Shown: positions 45,909 to 57,797, counted from the stretch's first letter. The stretch: 64,000 nucleotides of DNA from Eutreptiella sp. 'Long Island Sound 2002' (GCA_964036045.1 OZ038397.1:21019742-21083741); one strand, 5' to 3'. Program-made: numbers and translations. The notes: generated from the letters alone by a model not told the origin.

Positions 45909-47264
45909 TCATTGTGGTGCCCGGTGTTGGGGGTAGTACTGCTGGGCTTGGGGCACAGGGGCTGGGGGGTGGGTGGGCTGTGCGTGTTGGGGCGGGGGGG
46001 GCTGCATATGGGTGGGGGGGGTACCGTGGTTCATGGGGGGTGGCATGAGCGGCGCTGGGGGGTGGTACTGGTGCGGCGGGTATGGCATGTAAGGTGCTGG
46101 GCTCATCTGGGGCATCCCCATATGCATATGTGGGCAGTCTCTCGCCCAATGGCCAGGTTGCCCACACCTGTGACACACCCCTGGTTTATGGTATCCCCCC
46201 CCACCATGGAATTGAGGCTGGTATGCTGGGGCCGACACCGCTGCGGAGTGTCGCCCCTGTCGTCTATTGCGGAGTTCTTCATGCACCAGCCGCCAGATCG
46301 TCGCGTAAAATCGGTTGGTTCCAAAATCGGTCTGTGGGCTTGCATCCATTTTGACTTTTAGGGCGCTCATTATCGTCTGCTGCCAAACATAGGGTAGGGA
46401 TTCCTGCAGCAACACCGTCACTTCCTGCACATTAAGGGGTGGGATCATGGTTTGCCGCATTCTCTCGTTCTCGAACCGGACAGCCTGGAGTTGCCTCGCC
46501 AGATCGTCGATGTGGCGCTGCTGTACCGCCTGCGGTAGCTCCTGTGGCCATATGGCTGGATATGTGAGCGGCGTCTGCGCTGTCGATGGATCCGGGTGAC
46601 TTCCTAGGTGTTGTGGCTGCGCGGGTGGCGGCGGCGTTTCCTGCTGGAACCTTTTCTCGGCGAATATGGGGACCAGGCTTTGTCGCATCCTGTAGGTAGC
46701 CAAGCAGCGCAGTAGGTCCATGCCCGACAGCTCGACCCCAGCCGTTCTCGCAAATTCCGTCAGCGTGTCTTGGCCCATTCCGTGCTTGGTGATGAGCTCG
46801 TGAAAGGCTATCGTGCCTTCGTTGATCTGGGCCCTGTTTTTGTCGTCCACGTTCTCGAATATCGTGAAGAAGGGCCCATTGGCCCAGGCCCGCCAGTCGA
46901 GCATTTTTTGATGCAAGGCCTGTTCTTGAGGGGCGAAGGGGTTCGCGACTGCCGCCGCCGCCGCCGCCGGATTGCGGGATGGTGAGAAGGCGAGCCCCGT
47001 GCCCTCCATCATCTGGACAGATGTCTCCAGGCGCCGTCTCACCGCCTCGGGCTCCTCGGATGGGTCGTCCGCCCGGTGCATGTGTACCGCCGCCGCCTCT
47101 GGCGCTGCCGCCGCCATCGCTTGCGCGATCTGCTCCGCTGCCGGGCCACCTCCATGAACCATTTGATGCGGCTGTCCACCCCCTGAGGGAACATGGGCAG
47201 GCGCTGCCGGATGCGGCGCCATATGCCCAGCTGGTTCCACCGATGAGGCTCCTGTCACTGGCAT
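45909..47264 (-). CDS. gag: Retroelement 1 Gag with CCHC zinc knuckle
   Basis: 451 codons from the ATG at 47264; the open frame extends 33 codons further upstream, but without an ATG. An N-terminal Ala/Gln/His-rich region precedes a helical capsid-like part (DWRAWANGPFFTIFENVDDK, MDLLRCLATYRMRQSLVPIF, VTVLLQESLPYVWQQTIMSA) and one retroviral-type knuckle CHRCGQPGHWARDCP (CX2CX4HX4C), followed by a Pro/His/Met-rich tail. Gag packages the element RNA into particles. The frame is fully open. The stop is TGA followed by CTG, and the next ORF is in the same frame, so readthrough would give a Gag-recombinase fusion. Confidence 0.8.
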   Translation of the reverse strand: MPVTGASSVEPAGHMAPHPAAPAHVPSGGGQPHQMVHGGGPAAEQIAQAMAAAAPEAAAVHMHRADDPSEEPEAVRRRLETSVQMMEGTGLAFSPSRNPAAAAAAVANPFAPQEQALHQKMLDWRAWANGPFFTIFENVDDKNRAQINEGTIAFHELITKHGMGQDTLTEFARTAGVELSGMDLLRCLATYRMRQSLVPIFAEKRFQQETPPPPAQPQHLGSHPDPSTAQTPLTYPAIWPQELPQAVQQRHIDDLARQLQAVRFENERMRQTMIPPLNVQEVTVLLQESLPYVWQQTIMSALKVKMDASPQTDFGTNRFYATIWRLVHEELRNRRQGRHSAAVSAPAYQPQFHGGGGYHKPGVCHRCGQPGHWARDCPHMHMGMPQMSPAPYMPYPPHQYHPPAPLMPPPMNHGTPPTHMQPPPPQHAQPTHPPAPVPQAQQYYPQHRAPQ

Positions 47265-47526
47265 GGGGGGGATACAGTATAACAAATACAAACTGAAGGA
47301 GAGACAGGGGGCAAAACTTAAGTTTCTGTGAAAACTTGTGGTTCCCCGGGAACATGATGACAACGTCGCGCCTGGCCAACCGGCCTTTACTGGGCGCTAG
47401 ATAGACTTGCCCGTGCGGGCCAACGGGATCTGGTCCCGAACAAAGAGGAACACTTCACTGAAGCAGGGTGAGGCAGGCAGGTACTATCCCGAATTGTAGC
47501 AGGTGTGCCCCCCCCCCACAGGCAAA

Positions 47527-47550
47527 ACCTAGGTTATTGCTAACCTAGGT
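47527..47550. other. Perfect hairpin beyond gag of retroelement 1
   Basis: ACCTAGGTTA and TAACCTAGGT are exact inverted repeats around TTGC. Located about 260 bp upstream of gag on the element's 5' side, so it may be part of its terminal or leader region. Confidence 0.75.
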
Positions 47551-47561
47551 CACTCAACATG

Positions 47562-47705
47562 GCTACATCACCCCTGCCTTCTCGGGGTCCCCATGGTGGG
47601 GATAGATCAATACCACTACATCACCCCTGCCTTCTCGGGGTCCCCATGGTGGGGATAGATCAATAGGGCTACATTGCCCTCGCCTTCGGGTTCCCCATGG
47701 GTCAG
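47562..47705. repeat. Tandem repeat, ~52-bp unit, related to R2
   Basis: Two near-perfect units (CTACATCACCCCTGCCTTC, GGGGTCCCCATGGTGGGGAT, AGATCAATA) and a third degenerate one. The opening resembles the start of R2 on the other side of retroelement 1. Confidence 0.85.
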
Positions 47706-48533
47706 AGAAAACAGGGATGGAAAATGGGTGAAAATGGTTGAAAACGGGTACAAATGGGTGGCAATTCAAATTTGCCACATCCAAAATGCATAAGAAGCTA
47801 AAAAAAACACCCGGTATGGAACAAAAAAACTTGTGTAAAGAACCGGAAAGGGGCCATGTAAAAAACGTGGATTACGGCTTTGTATCAAAAGTGGCCCAAA
47901 AAAAATGCCCGGCGCGCTGCCGCTCCCCCGGCAGAGCAAAATGTGCAGCAATGCACAAAACAAACAAGCCAAATACACTGAAATACCCAACCAACAAAGA
48001 TGTTCCATTTCAATCAGGAAGGGTTTTGACAATATCGCTCTCACACTCTCATGGGCAATCCGAAAACAATGTCACCTTCATGGCGGCAAAAAGCAGTTCA
48101 TAGTCTCCGGCTGGGCAATGACTCACAACACCTCACAAACGGCAGTGAGCTCAATGGTAAATGATAGCTAAAAGATGTCACTGAATGCTACTTGATGTTG
48201 GTTGGAGGCTGCAGACTGCTCACATTCCAAGAAGGCATCACATAGCAGAGTGTCGGCTGGTGTTGCAGAAGACAAGGCCGTTCTACAAATACCAACGTTG
48301 CATGCCACCAACACACACTGCCAACAGGCCTCTGCAGGATGTAATGGCAGGCAAGCGCTCTGCTGTGTTATGTTGCCCTAGCCGCAAGGAGGGGGTTTAA
48401 AACAATGTGGCCTGTTGAGCAGACCTCCATGGACTCTATGTGCAGTTTCATGAGGCCTTCCTTATATTGGTGTGGCAAAGGCTGCCCAGACGCTCCCTTT
48501 GTTGTTCCAGAAGCCTTCAGATAGCTCTCTCTC

Positions 48534-48560
48534 TCTCTCTCTCTCCCTCTCTCTTTCTTT
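48534..48560. repeat. (CT)n microsatellite 1
   Basis: CTCTCT run with minor interruptions. The flanking GATAGCTCTCTCTC is shared with microsatellite 2 about 160 bp on. Confidence 0.95.
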
Positions 48561-48695
48561 TGTTTTTTTTGGCTCACACTTACGTGTGCCTCGTAAGTGC
48601 TCGGTCAGACGGACCGGTTCTGTGTGGCAGGTAAAATACAACATACATTATCCTGCGTGGAGGACCCACATTGCCGTCAAAGGACGGTGGGATAG

Positions 48696-48766
48696 CTCTC
48701 TCTCTCTGTCTCTCTCTCTGTCTCTCTCTCTCTCTCTCTCTGTCTGTCTGTCTGTCTGTCTCTCTC
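48696..48766. repeat. (CT)n/(CTGT)n microsatellite 2
   Basis: CT units interspersed with CTGT units, then five TGTC units. Confidence 0.95.
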
Positions 48767-50594
48767 CCCCGATCTCTCTGGCACAACTTGGCACACGTGA
48801 AGCGATTCGGACAGTCCTCCCTCAGCCCGGGAAGGTTCAGTGGCGTGTGCGTTGTGCGAATGTGCTCATGGCTGAGGGGTAGGGGTGCCAGTGAGGGGTG
48901 AACGTTGAGATTCAGAGGCTAAGGGCTGGGGGCTGAGAGATAGAAACTGAGGGTTCAGGGCTGAAAGCTTAAACATGAGGAGTGACGACCGGCCACCCTT
49001 TGGCATACCCCGTGTGTCTACGTGATTCCAACATCGTTTTCCAGTGGAAAGGCAGTAGCAGGCAGGCAGCAATGCCCTTCCCATGAAAGGCTCCAGAGAA
49101 TTCAACAGCGACAGGCGAGTAGCGGTTCGGGGGGGGGGGGGGGCACGTGCACTGAACAACTTTCATGGTGCCATAGGGGAAGTTCTTGCACTGCGTGCGC
49201 ACTGCGCACGCAGAGGCTCAGATACTCACCCAAGTAATACGGTTGGTGGTGACCGTATTATTTCCTCGGAATCCATTTCAGAAAAATGAACAATCCAAAA
49301 ATATTTGACTATTTATGGAAGCACTTTTCCTTTATAGGAAACCAAGGGCACAGGATCAATGTTTTACCGCCAAAAGGTAGCTAGGGTGCCAGTATTTGCC
49401 GACATCCAAAACTTCGCACTGCGTGCATGGCATTCCCATACTACCCTCCAAGCCCCCCTTCCAAAAAACAAAAATAGGGGGCCCTAACAAGCAGTGCCCC
49501 AGCTCCCCTGTGCCCTGCTGATCGGTTGGTCCCCCTCATCTCCCACCGGAGACTGCGCATCTCGGAGGCGATCCTGCAGCAAGGCACACGGGGACGTTGG
49601 TGTGGCAACTCACGGGTGCTCCAGACACAACGGGTTGCAGCTTCCCCAGCCCCCCTCCCCCACCCTCTCGTGCACACACCGCCCAGAGCACGGAAATGGA
49701 CGCTTTCACAACCTCGTGAGACTGGCATGAGGGCGGCCCATGTACCGGGGGGGAGGGGGGGGATTGTACAAGCTGGAATTTCTGCATTTCAAATTCTGTA
49801 CAAAAAGTTTGTACGCAATTTGTTCGGTGTTTTTAAGGATTTGTGCAGGTAGTAACGGCAAGCACCCACTGTTTCTCAAGAGCAAATATTGGGAAGCGTG
49901 CATAATTTGTTCGCTCATTTTTAAGAAGTGGCACGGATTTTGTCGCGCCAGAATTTGTAGATTCATATTTCCCCCCGCACGGAATATCCCCACCCCTGGT
50001 AGGCCATACTGCCAAGAAATGACGACATCCATCAGGGCGTTCGGGGGGCTCAGGAAGCAGCTGCTGGGTGGAGGGTGGGACCGGTGTGTCACACCGCTGC
50101 AGCGGAGCGTTGGACAAATAGCAGGGCCAAAGAGACGTGCCTGTCTGTCAACCTGTGGTCAACAAAACAATGGTCACCTGTGGTCCATTCCCGGTCGACA
50201 CCATCAGCGTTCTTTTCCACCCCCTACCATCCCGGGGCAAGGTGCTTGTGTAAAGGGGGGGGGGGATGTACACATTCCGTCCAGGCGCTGCGCATTTCAG
50301 ACTTGGAGGGCCAAAACGACCATGAATGACCACACGGCAACCGAGGCAGCGGGGACGGAAGTAGCCCGCCATTTCCTGGTTGGCTCGTGCACGTCCCTAC
50401 TTGGGTGTTTCCGCGTTCGTCGGCTCTGGTAGTGACATGTCACGGCGTATTGAACACTGCCCAAAAAAATGTTGCGGAACAGCTCCTACATGACGTTCAA
50501 CGAAAAAAACGATTCGCAACAATTGTGGCTCTCCCACTGCGCGCCAAACGAGGCCGTCAGCCAGTTACCCTCCCCCTCCCCCCTTGTCAGAATG

Positions 50595-50675
50595 AGCAGT
50601 GGCGAGAGGCCAATAGGCGCCGCCAAAGGCAAACAATCATATACCGAGACCTTGTGCCAACCCCCCCCCCCTTGC
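50595..50675. repeat. Dispersed repeat R5, copy 2
   Basis: Inverted partner of 14292-14362. Confidence 0.7.
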
Positions 50676-50774
50676 GCAAGCACGGCCGCGGTCCCAAAAC
50701 GATTGTCCCACAAGGCGACGTATTTCTCGCCCTCATTGCGTCCTCAGGTTAGGCTGGGCGCCGGATCCGCCACC

Positions 50775-50885
50775 ACAGTCACTAGATGGTGCAGTGGGAA
50801 ACTGCCGCGCCCGTAGGCTTCCCATTGCGCACGTGAGGCACAAAAGGGCTGTTGGCTGAAAAAGACGGTGGTGTGCATAGCATCG
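50775..50885. repeat. Dispersed repeat R6, copy 1
   Basis: GATGGTGCAGTGGGAAACTG, CGCCCGTAGGCTTCCCA, GTGAGGCACAA and GGCTGAAAAAGAC match 56405-56490 in the same order and orientation. Confidence 0.8.
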
Positions 50886-51490
50886 TGGCACGATGGGGGC
50901 ACGTGCCCTGACACTCGTGGTACTTCTGGTGGTACATTTGGTCCGTTGTTCATGGCTGAAATCAGTCATCCACTCGTGTTCAGACCAAAAAAATCATGGG
51001 ACACACAGCGGGACATGCAACTTGGAGTACGTGACAACTGCACTTCAGACTATGCGGCAGGCACTGCACAAGGCTTTGCACACAAAACCAAGAGGCGTTT
51101 GGGCTGTGCCAGCACCTGGAGCGCAATCTTGAAGGATGGCAGTAGGGGCCATGCGGACTCACATTACAACACGTTTTCGCACTGTGCGAAATAAGTGTGG
51201 TCAAATCGCGATACAATCAACCAAACGTGCCTTGAGTCAGCACATGTGGGAGGTAGGACTAGGGACCATCTACAACATCATATCATGGGTGCCCGTGCAT
51301 TTGGCACGGGGTGATTTTGCACGGTCTGTCATTTTTCCATGACCGCTCTCAGCTCATGCTTTGCTGCAAGCACAAGGACTTCGCCCACAGGGGTGTTCAG
51401 GGGGCGTTGTCGCACGGTGCGCGCACGGTTCAATGTTTTTGGGATGGTTGCCCAACTTGTACCCCGTTGAATGGCCCCCATAGAAACACA

Positions 51491-51685
51491 CCCAGGGTCC
51501 TGATTTCTGCACCTTGCAGTCCATACTGGCATACCAGGATTCTTCAATTTTTAGTCTGATGCTTGTCACAGGTTCCAGGGTCCTATTTTCTGCACCCTGC
51601 AGCCCCTATTGGCGTACCGGGAATTTTTCTTTTTGAATCTGATGCTTGTCACAGGTTCCAGGCTCCCAATTTCTGCACCTTGCAC
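51491..51685. repeat. Tandem repeat, ~85-bp unit, 2.3 copies
   Basis: Units begin CAGGGTCCTRWTTTCTGCAC and end CTGATGCTTGTCACAGGTTC. The block is flanked on both sides by ACGGTGCGCGCACGGTTC (51414-51431 and 51727-51744). Confidence 0.85.
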
Positions 51686-54254
51686 GCACCTCCGTAACAA
51701 ACCATGCACAGGCGACAACACAAGCGACGGTGCGCGCACGGTTCAGGCAACACCCCCTCAGGGTTGGGGTTTACCGATGCTGGATAGAGACATGGGTCAA
51801 GCAAGGCAAGGCAAGTGCACACACGGATCAAGGCAACGCAAGGTCAGAGGTCAGGACTTTGGAGGGCTGGTTTCAGTGCCAGGGCTACATTCAGCGTTCA
51901 GCAACAACAATCAGCAACAACAATGGCAACAAGCCATATGTATGCGTGAAATACAGGGAAAAGATACATTGAAGAGGGAGCCCATGGGCACTCACCGGAT
52001 GGGCAGTGACTTGTGACCGGAACCGGGTATGGTTGGCTATATGTGTCTGCTGTAGGCGCACCAGACAGACTACCAATGAGGAGTTTCTCTGCATTCATTG
52101 TTTTTTTTTTGCCGGATCTGATGCACCCTGTGTCCAAACCAAAATGTTCTGCTAGAGTCATCGATCTATATCATGATGCAGACTCTGCACCCTATTTTTT
52201 TTTGTATTCCGACACTGGTAAGTTCTGCCGACAGGCAACAGTGCATAGGCGCCATGGCCTAGGAGCATGTACAGTCAGAAAGGCTTAGCCACTGGAGTGG
52301 CTACGGATGAGGTATTTCCCTGGAACCCAGACTCTGCACCCTATTCTTTTTGTATGTGTGCAGGGAGGCAGGGTCAGGGTTAGGTCAGACCATCGGAGCC
52401 CTGTGTGGTGGTGACAGTGCGCACGGCCAACTGCACGTTGTTCCCGGGGCTGTGGTTGTTGCAATGGGTCCTACGTTGCCCAGGTGGCTGGAGCTTGTGA
52501 AGAATACATTGGCTCAGGTGGTAGTGTGACAATAAGGGCAGTGAGAAGCAAGTGTACCAACTGGCGTTTTGCTGTGTGGCCTGCAATTTGCCATGCGTTG
52601 AGTCAACTATGCAGGATATTTAGAGGGAGAGAAAATGCCAGGTATGTTTGAAACAGAGGGCAAGGGCCGGGTTTTCGTTTGTGGGGGGGGGGGGGGGGGC
52701 GATAGAGCCCTCCGGCCGGACCCCCCCCCAAAGGGCTCAATTGACAGGACCCCCCATAATCCTACCGAGACTGACCCCCCCCCCCTGGCCTCGGAGGTGA
52801 CCCAGGCCCAAAAATCGGCAAAAAATGAAAATGGGATTTTTGGCAATCAGCATGTCGAGGGGGTTCAGAAAAGTCATCATTTGCCAGATATTTGGTGAAA
52901 AAAAAATTGACCAATTTGAAAGCTCAAAAAAAAATTTCGGCACCTTCGGTGCCAGAGTTCTGATCAATGACTGATCAATGGTGCCTGTCAACTGAGCCCT
53001 TTTCCCCAACCCCCCACCAGTTTTGGGGGACCCCCCCCGCCCCCGCAAGTGACAACCCGACATGCCCAACAGCGCTGTGCAATGTGTAAATACCTGCTTT
53101 TACGTGTGATGGTGCTCTTGGGGCAACTCCCAAATCAGAAGTCAGTTTCGACAGCAGAGGAGGGCAGCCCTTCACTGTCAGTGTGTGACCACTGGCAAGA
53201 TGCCTCAGTCCCCCACTACCGGCGGCATCAAAAGCAATGCTGTACAACATAACGTTTCTGTGTAATATTCCATGTAACATTCTACGACACACCTGACCTC
53301 AAGTACGACACGACAATCTGCACTGTGGCAGGGCAGCATGTGCACACATGCATGAACGCTTGCACCGCAGCGGTTTTGGCTGTCAGGCAACTCTTTGAGG
53401 CAGTAGTCAGCTCCGTGCGAAGGCTTATCCTGCGGTGCCGGTAACGCAATTTGGGTATTTAGCCCAGAACAAAGGATATGTAGTGGTGCATACATACAGG
53501 CACTTTTTATTGTGACATATTCCCCCATGTGCAATGTTTTTCATATGTACTTAGTACGATCTCCCCTTTGGGCCTCTCCCCTTCACAAATGGTGCACTGG
53601 TTGCCTGTCACCAATACGGCACGGGCTATGTATCCACCTTGTTCCTCTCCGCTTTGGAGTTTCTGAGCTAATTATGCCGGCCTTTCAGTGCCTGCGACGC
53701 AACGGAAGCGTTCCCCATGTGTGCATTGGGGTCGAACAAGCCGCCCAATTAATGAACCGAATACAGCGATTCCTCGAGGCGGTTGCCATGTGTGCACTGT
53801 TTGTCAACCATTGATTGGATTGGACTGACTGGATTGATTGGATTGTCAATCATTGAGAGGATGTGATCGGGATAGGGAAGGGGGGAGAATACCAGACACG
53901 GCGGCCCCTATGGCATCAATCACTTTTTGTGACCTTTGCCCAGGCACACTTCTCGCCTCTGGGTATCACAGCCGAGCCTTAGTTCCATGAACTAGGCGGC
54001 AGAGGCACAGAGGTAAACCATTTGGTTTCTGAGGACAATGAAAGGGTACAAATCCATGGATTGAACTCCTCGGCAAACTGCCGTCAGTGTCACAGAGAAG
54101 GGGGCATGTTCCACTCTGGGACCCTCCTTCTACTACTCAGCATGCCCAGGATGGGACGATGCCATTCCCATTGACATCATCTCTGGCACGTCTTGTCAGG
54201 CATTCCCCTGCTCGGGAACCATCAGAGATATGGAACACATCAAACGCCTGGAAG

Positions 54255-55845
54255 GCACAGGGATGGCACAGGGATGGCACAGGAATGACACAGGGATGGC
54301 ACAGGGATGGCACAGGGATGGCACAGGGATGGCACAGGGATGGCACAGGGATGGCACAGGGATGGCACAGGGATGGCACAGGGATGGCACAGGGATGGCA
54401 CAGGGATGGCACAGGGATGGCACAGGGATGGCACAGGGATGGCACAGGGATGGCACAGGGATGGCACAGGGATGGCACAGGGATGGCACAGGGATGGCAC
54501 AGGGATGGCACAGGGATGGCACAGGGATGACACAGGGATGGCACAGGGATGGCACAGGGATGGCACAGGGATGGCACAGGGATGGCACAGGGATGGCACA
54601 GGGATGGCACAGGGAGGGCACAGGGAGGGCACAGGAATGACACAGGGATGGCACAGGGATGGCACAGGGATGGCACAGGGATGGCACAGGGATGGCACAG
54701 GGATGGCACAGGGATGGCACAGGGATGGCACAGGGATGGCACAGGGATGACACAGGGATGGCACAGGGATGGCACAGGGATGGCACAGGGATGGCACAGG
54801 GAGGGCACAGGGATGGCACAGGGATGGCACAGGGATGGCACAGGGATGGCACAGGGATGGCACAGGGATGGCACAGGGATGGCACAGGGATGGCACAGGG
54901 ATGGCACAGGGATGGCACAGGGATGGCACAGGGATGGCACAGGGATGGCACAGGGATGGCACAGGGATGGCACAGGGATGGCACAGGGATGGCACAGGGA
55001 TGGCACAGGGATGGCACAGGGATGGCACAGGGATGGCACAGGGATGGCACAGGGATGGCACAGGGATGGCACAGGGATGGCACAGGGATGGCACAGGGAT
55101 GGCACAGGGATGGCACAGGGATGGCACAGGGATGGCACAGGGATGGCACAGGGATGGCACAGGGATGGCACAGGGATGGCACAGGGAGGGCACAGGGATG
55201 GCACAGGGATGGCACAGGGAGGGCACAGGGATGGCACAGGGATGACACAGGGATGGCACAGGGATGGCACAGGGATGACACAGGGATGGCACAGGGATGG
55301 CACAGGAATGACACAGGGATGACACAGGGATGGCACAGGGATGGCACAGGGATGGCACAGGGAGGGCACAGGGATGACACAGGGATGGCACAGGGATGGC
55401 ACAGGGATGACACAGGGATGGCACAGGGATGGCACAGGGATGGCACAGGGATGGCACAGGGATGGCACAGGGATGACACAGGGATGGCACAGGGATGGCA
55501 CAGGGATGGCACAGGGATGGCACAGGGATGGCACAGGGATGGCACAGGGATGGCACAGGGATGGCACAGGGATGGCACAGGGATGGCACAGGGAGGGCAC
55601 AGGGATGGCACAGGGATGGCACAGGGATGGCACAGGGATGGCACAGGGATGGCACAGGGATGGCACAGGGATGGCACAGGGATGGCACAGGGATGGCACA
55701 GGGATGGCCCAGGGATGGCACAGGGATGGCACAGGGATGGCACAGGGATGGCACAGGGATGGCACAGGGATGGCACAGGGATGGCACAGGGATGGCACAG
55801 GGATGGCACAGGGATGGCACAGGGATGGCACAGGGATGGCACAGG
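54255..55845. repeat. 11-bp minisatellite, ~145 copies
   Basis: Nearly perfect array of CACAGGGATGG. Variants (GACACAGGGAT, GGGAGGGCACA, AGGAATGACAC and a single GCCCAGGG) are scattered. Since 11 is not a multiple of 3 and no phase contains a stop, all six frames are open, giving spurious proteins of up to ~680 residues (repeats such as GMAQGWHRDGT on + and SLCHPCAIPVP on -). No start context or flanking domain supports real coding. Confidence 0.95.
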
Positions 55846-56404
55846 AGCCATTGGGCTGCATACCCGTGCACCTCATGACCAGCATGTGAGTGCAGTGACC
55901 ACAGAGAAATCGGCACTGGGCGCACCCGAGAATGAAGATGACATTGTGCGAGGCGGCTGCGCTCCGCTCGGGTACAGATACCGAAGAGATCATGTGGGCG
56001 CATGGGATGCATCTCCTGCACCGCATAGCAGGGCGAGGCATCACATCGGCAGTGGCCCCATGCTGATGCCTCCCTGTCCTGCTCCCACGATCAGAGGTGC
56101 ACCTCGCCCCTCGGAGTCCTCGGACTCGCCATGCGGCGACTCTCCCTCGCAGTGCTTGCTTTGCGCTTGCTGTCTTTGGGTGCATCCCAACCTATGAGGG
56201 AGTACTTGCACCGTGCGCGCACCGTGCCAAGTATTTTTTTTTTTTGGCTCAGACCAAGATGAGCTGGCGTAGCCTGCTCACTTCACAGTACTCGAGGTGA
56301 CCCCTCGGGATCAAGGTTCAGAGCTGTCTAGTGCTACGATGATCCCACAAATGACTGTGGTAGCGGATCTGACACGTAGTGAGGATGAGCTGAGTCTGAA
56401 ACCA

Positions 56405-56490
56405 GGTGATGCAGTGGGGGACTGCCACGCCCGTAGGCTTCCCAGTGTGCGTGAGGCACAATGACTGTAGGCTGAAAAAGACAGCGGAGT
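56405..56490. repeat. Dispersed repeat R6, copy 2
   Basis: Partner of 50775-50885. Confidence 0.8.
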
Positions 56491-57666
56491 GAAGATTGAA
56501 GGCCGAGGTGAATCAGCAGGTTGCATGTCATACACTATCAGAGTGGGAGGGGATGACATTCAGGCACGATTGGTCAATCAGGCACAAAGGGTCACTATTC
56601 GTGCGCGCACCGTGCCAAGTATTTGAACAACTTCCCCAGCAGATGGTCTACCAAGAGAGGGGTTGTAGATGGTACCTGGTAGGCTCTGAAGTGTTGCTGG
56701 GTGACACCCAAGTTGTCGGGATGGCAAACGGGAAGCATGACCCGCAACCCTTACATTGGACCCACCCATGAAGGCGGCTAGACACACGCAATATCACAGC
56801 TGTACCCAGCCGTGAGGGTGTGAGGGCCTGAGAATGGTCTTCTTTTTGCGCAGCACTTACTACTAACCCCTGATGATTTGCTCCATGAACCCCCATCCCA
56901 AACCCAACAACCCATGAAAACCTCCATCTGGCCCTGCTCAGCTAAACCCAATGTACTGGAGGGCGGTCAAGCTGGTACAAATTGAACAGCCTTATCAGCA
57001 TTACCAGCGTGTTCTGCACCATGATTGTGGTTTTGTGGACAATGTGCAGCCCCCCTCCCCCCCCCCGCCTGCCTGCTGCTGCTGCCTGGCAGTCATGGCC
57101 AAGAACTCAATAAGAAGTGCCGATTGTATGTGTGATGAGAGGGGGTAAGAAGGGTTAGCAGGGGGGGGGCGTCGAAGGAAGGCAGAGAGGGGGACACTAG
57201 CCTCTGACTGCTGCAGGTCATCTCGCTCATCTCGCGGTGGGTGCTTCACAATCCATGAAGCATAAACATCACAAAGAACAGGGTGACGAGGGTTGGCACA
57301 GCAGTGACATTTTTTTGCCAAATTTCAGGCATTGTGGGAACTGGAAGCCACGCTCGGAAACTACAATACACTGTGGTTCCCAAAGGCCAAATGTTGTCCA
57401 GCAGCACTGCAATTCAATCGCTCAGAGGCAAGCAAGTAGTGGAGGAAACAGCATCACAGGAATCGGAACGCCCAATGCAGAGGGCTACCTGACATGAAGA
57501 ATTAGCAAGCTTCAGAGAAGCTACACACATTCAGACCACACAGGGAAAGCGGGAGTGCGAACAGGTAATGAGCAGGGCAACGGACGCCAAAGCGGAATCC
57601 GTGTGCCTGCCATCCCTGTCGCATGCCACAGGGAGGGATAGGTGTGTGTACTCCGGTAGTGGAGGG

Positions 57667-57750
57667 TAACTGGCAGATGTCCGGGTTTGAGCCCAGGACT
57701 GTCCAAAGGCATTCCTGACTCCGAGGTGGCTGAGCACTGGCCTGCTGTAG
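57667..57750 (-). ncRNA. tRNA-like sequence (SINE head?)
   Basis: On the minus strand a B-box-like GGGCTCAAACCC is preceded at tRNA spacing by an A-box-like CCAGTGCTCAGCCACC. The stems are incomplete, so it is probably a tRNA-derived SINE. Confidence 0.35.
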
Positions 57751-57797
57751 TGCGGTTGGGCGGTACTTCTCAGGTCCTCCTCCGCATATCACGCAGT

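Larger units (their letters stand above)
42199..47264 (-). mobile_element. Retroelement 1: gag - tyrosine recombinase - RT - RNase H
   Basis: Read 5' to 3' on the minus strand: gag (47264-45909), YR (about 45905-45000), a proline-rich linker, RT (about 43650-42700) and RNase H (about 42700-42199). Gag and the recombinase share one reading frame, separated only by a TGA. Canonical DIRS and Ngaro elements carry YR after RT-RNase H; here it comes first, as in retroelement 2. The copy is broken at three C homopolymers, by a TGA at 45338-45340 and by recombinase active-site changes. Its outer ends are not certain: a perfect hairpin (47527-47550) and a tandem repeat (47562-47705) lie beyond gag, and R2 sequences beyond RNase H. 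Confidence 0.75.
48780..54250. other. Gene-poor region with short dispersed repeats
   Basis: No supported gene; frames here are short and overlapping. Contains R5 copy 2, R6 copy 1, a ~85-bp tandem repeat, GTGCGCGCAC-core motifs at 49188, 49415, 51411 and 51726, and G/C tracts. Confidence 0.35.

Noticed and set aside
54255-55845. CRISPR array
   Set aside because: Direct repeats are contiguous 11-bp units without unique spacers, no cas genes, and a eukaryotic context.
54137-56197. Very long ORFs on both strands (over 500 codons)
   Set aside because: Wholly made of the 11-bp minisatellite, which has no stop in any phase; no domain and no codon bias.
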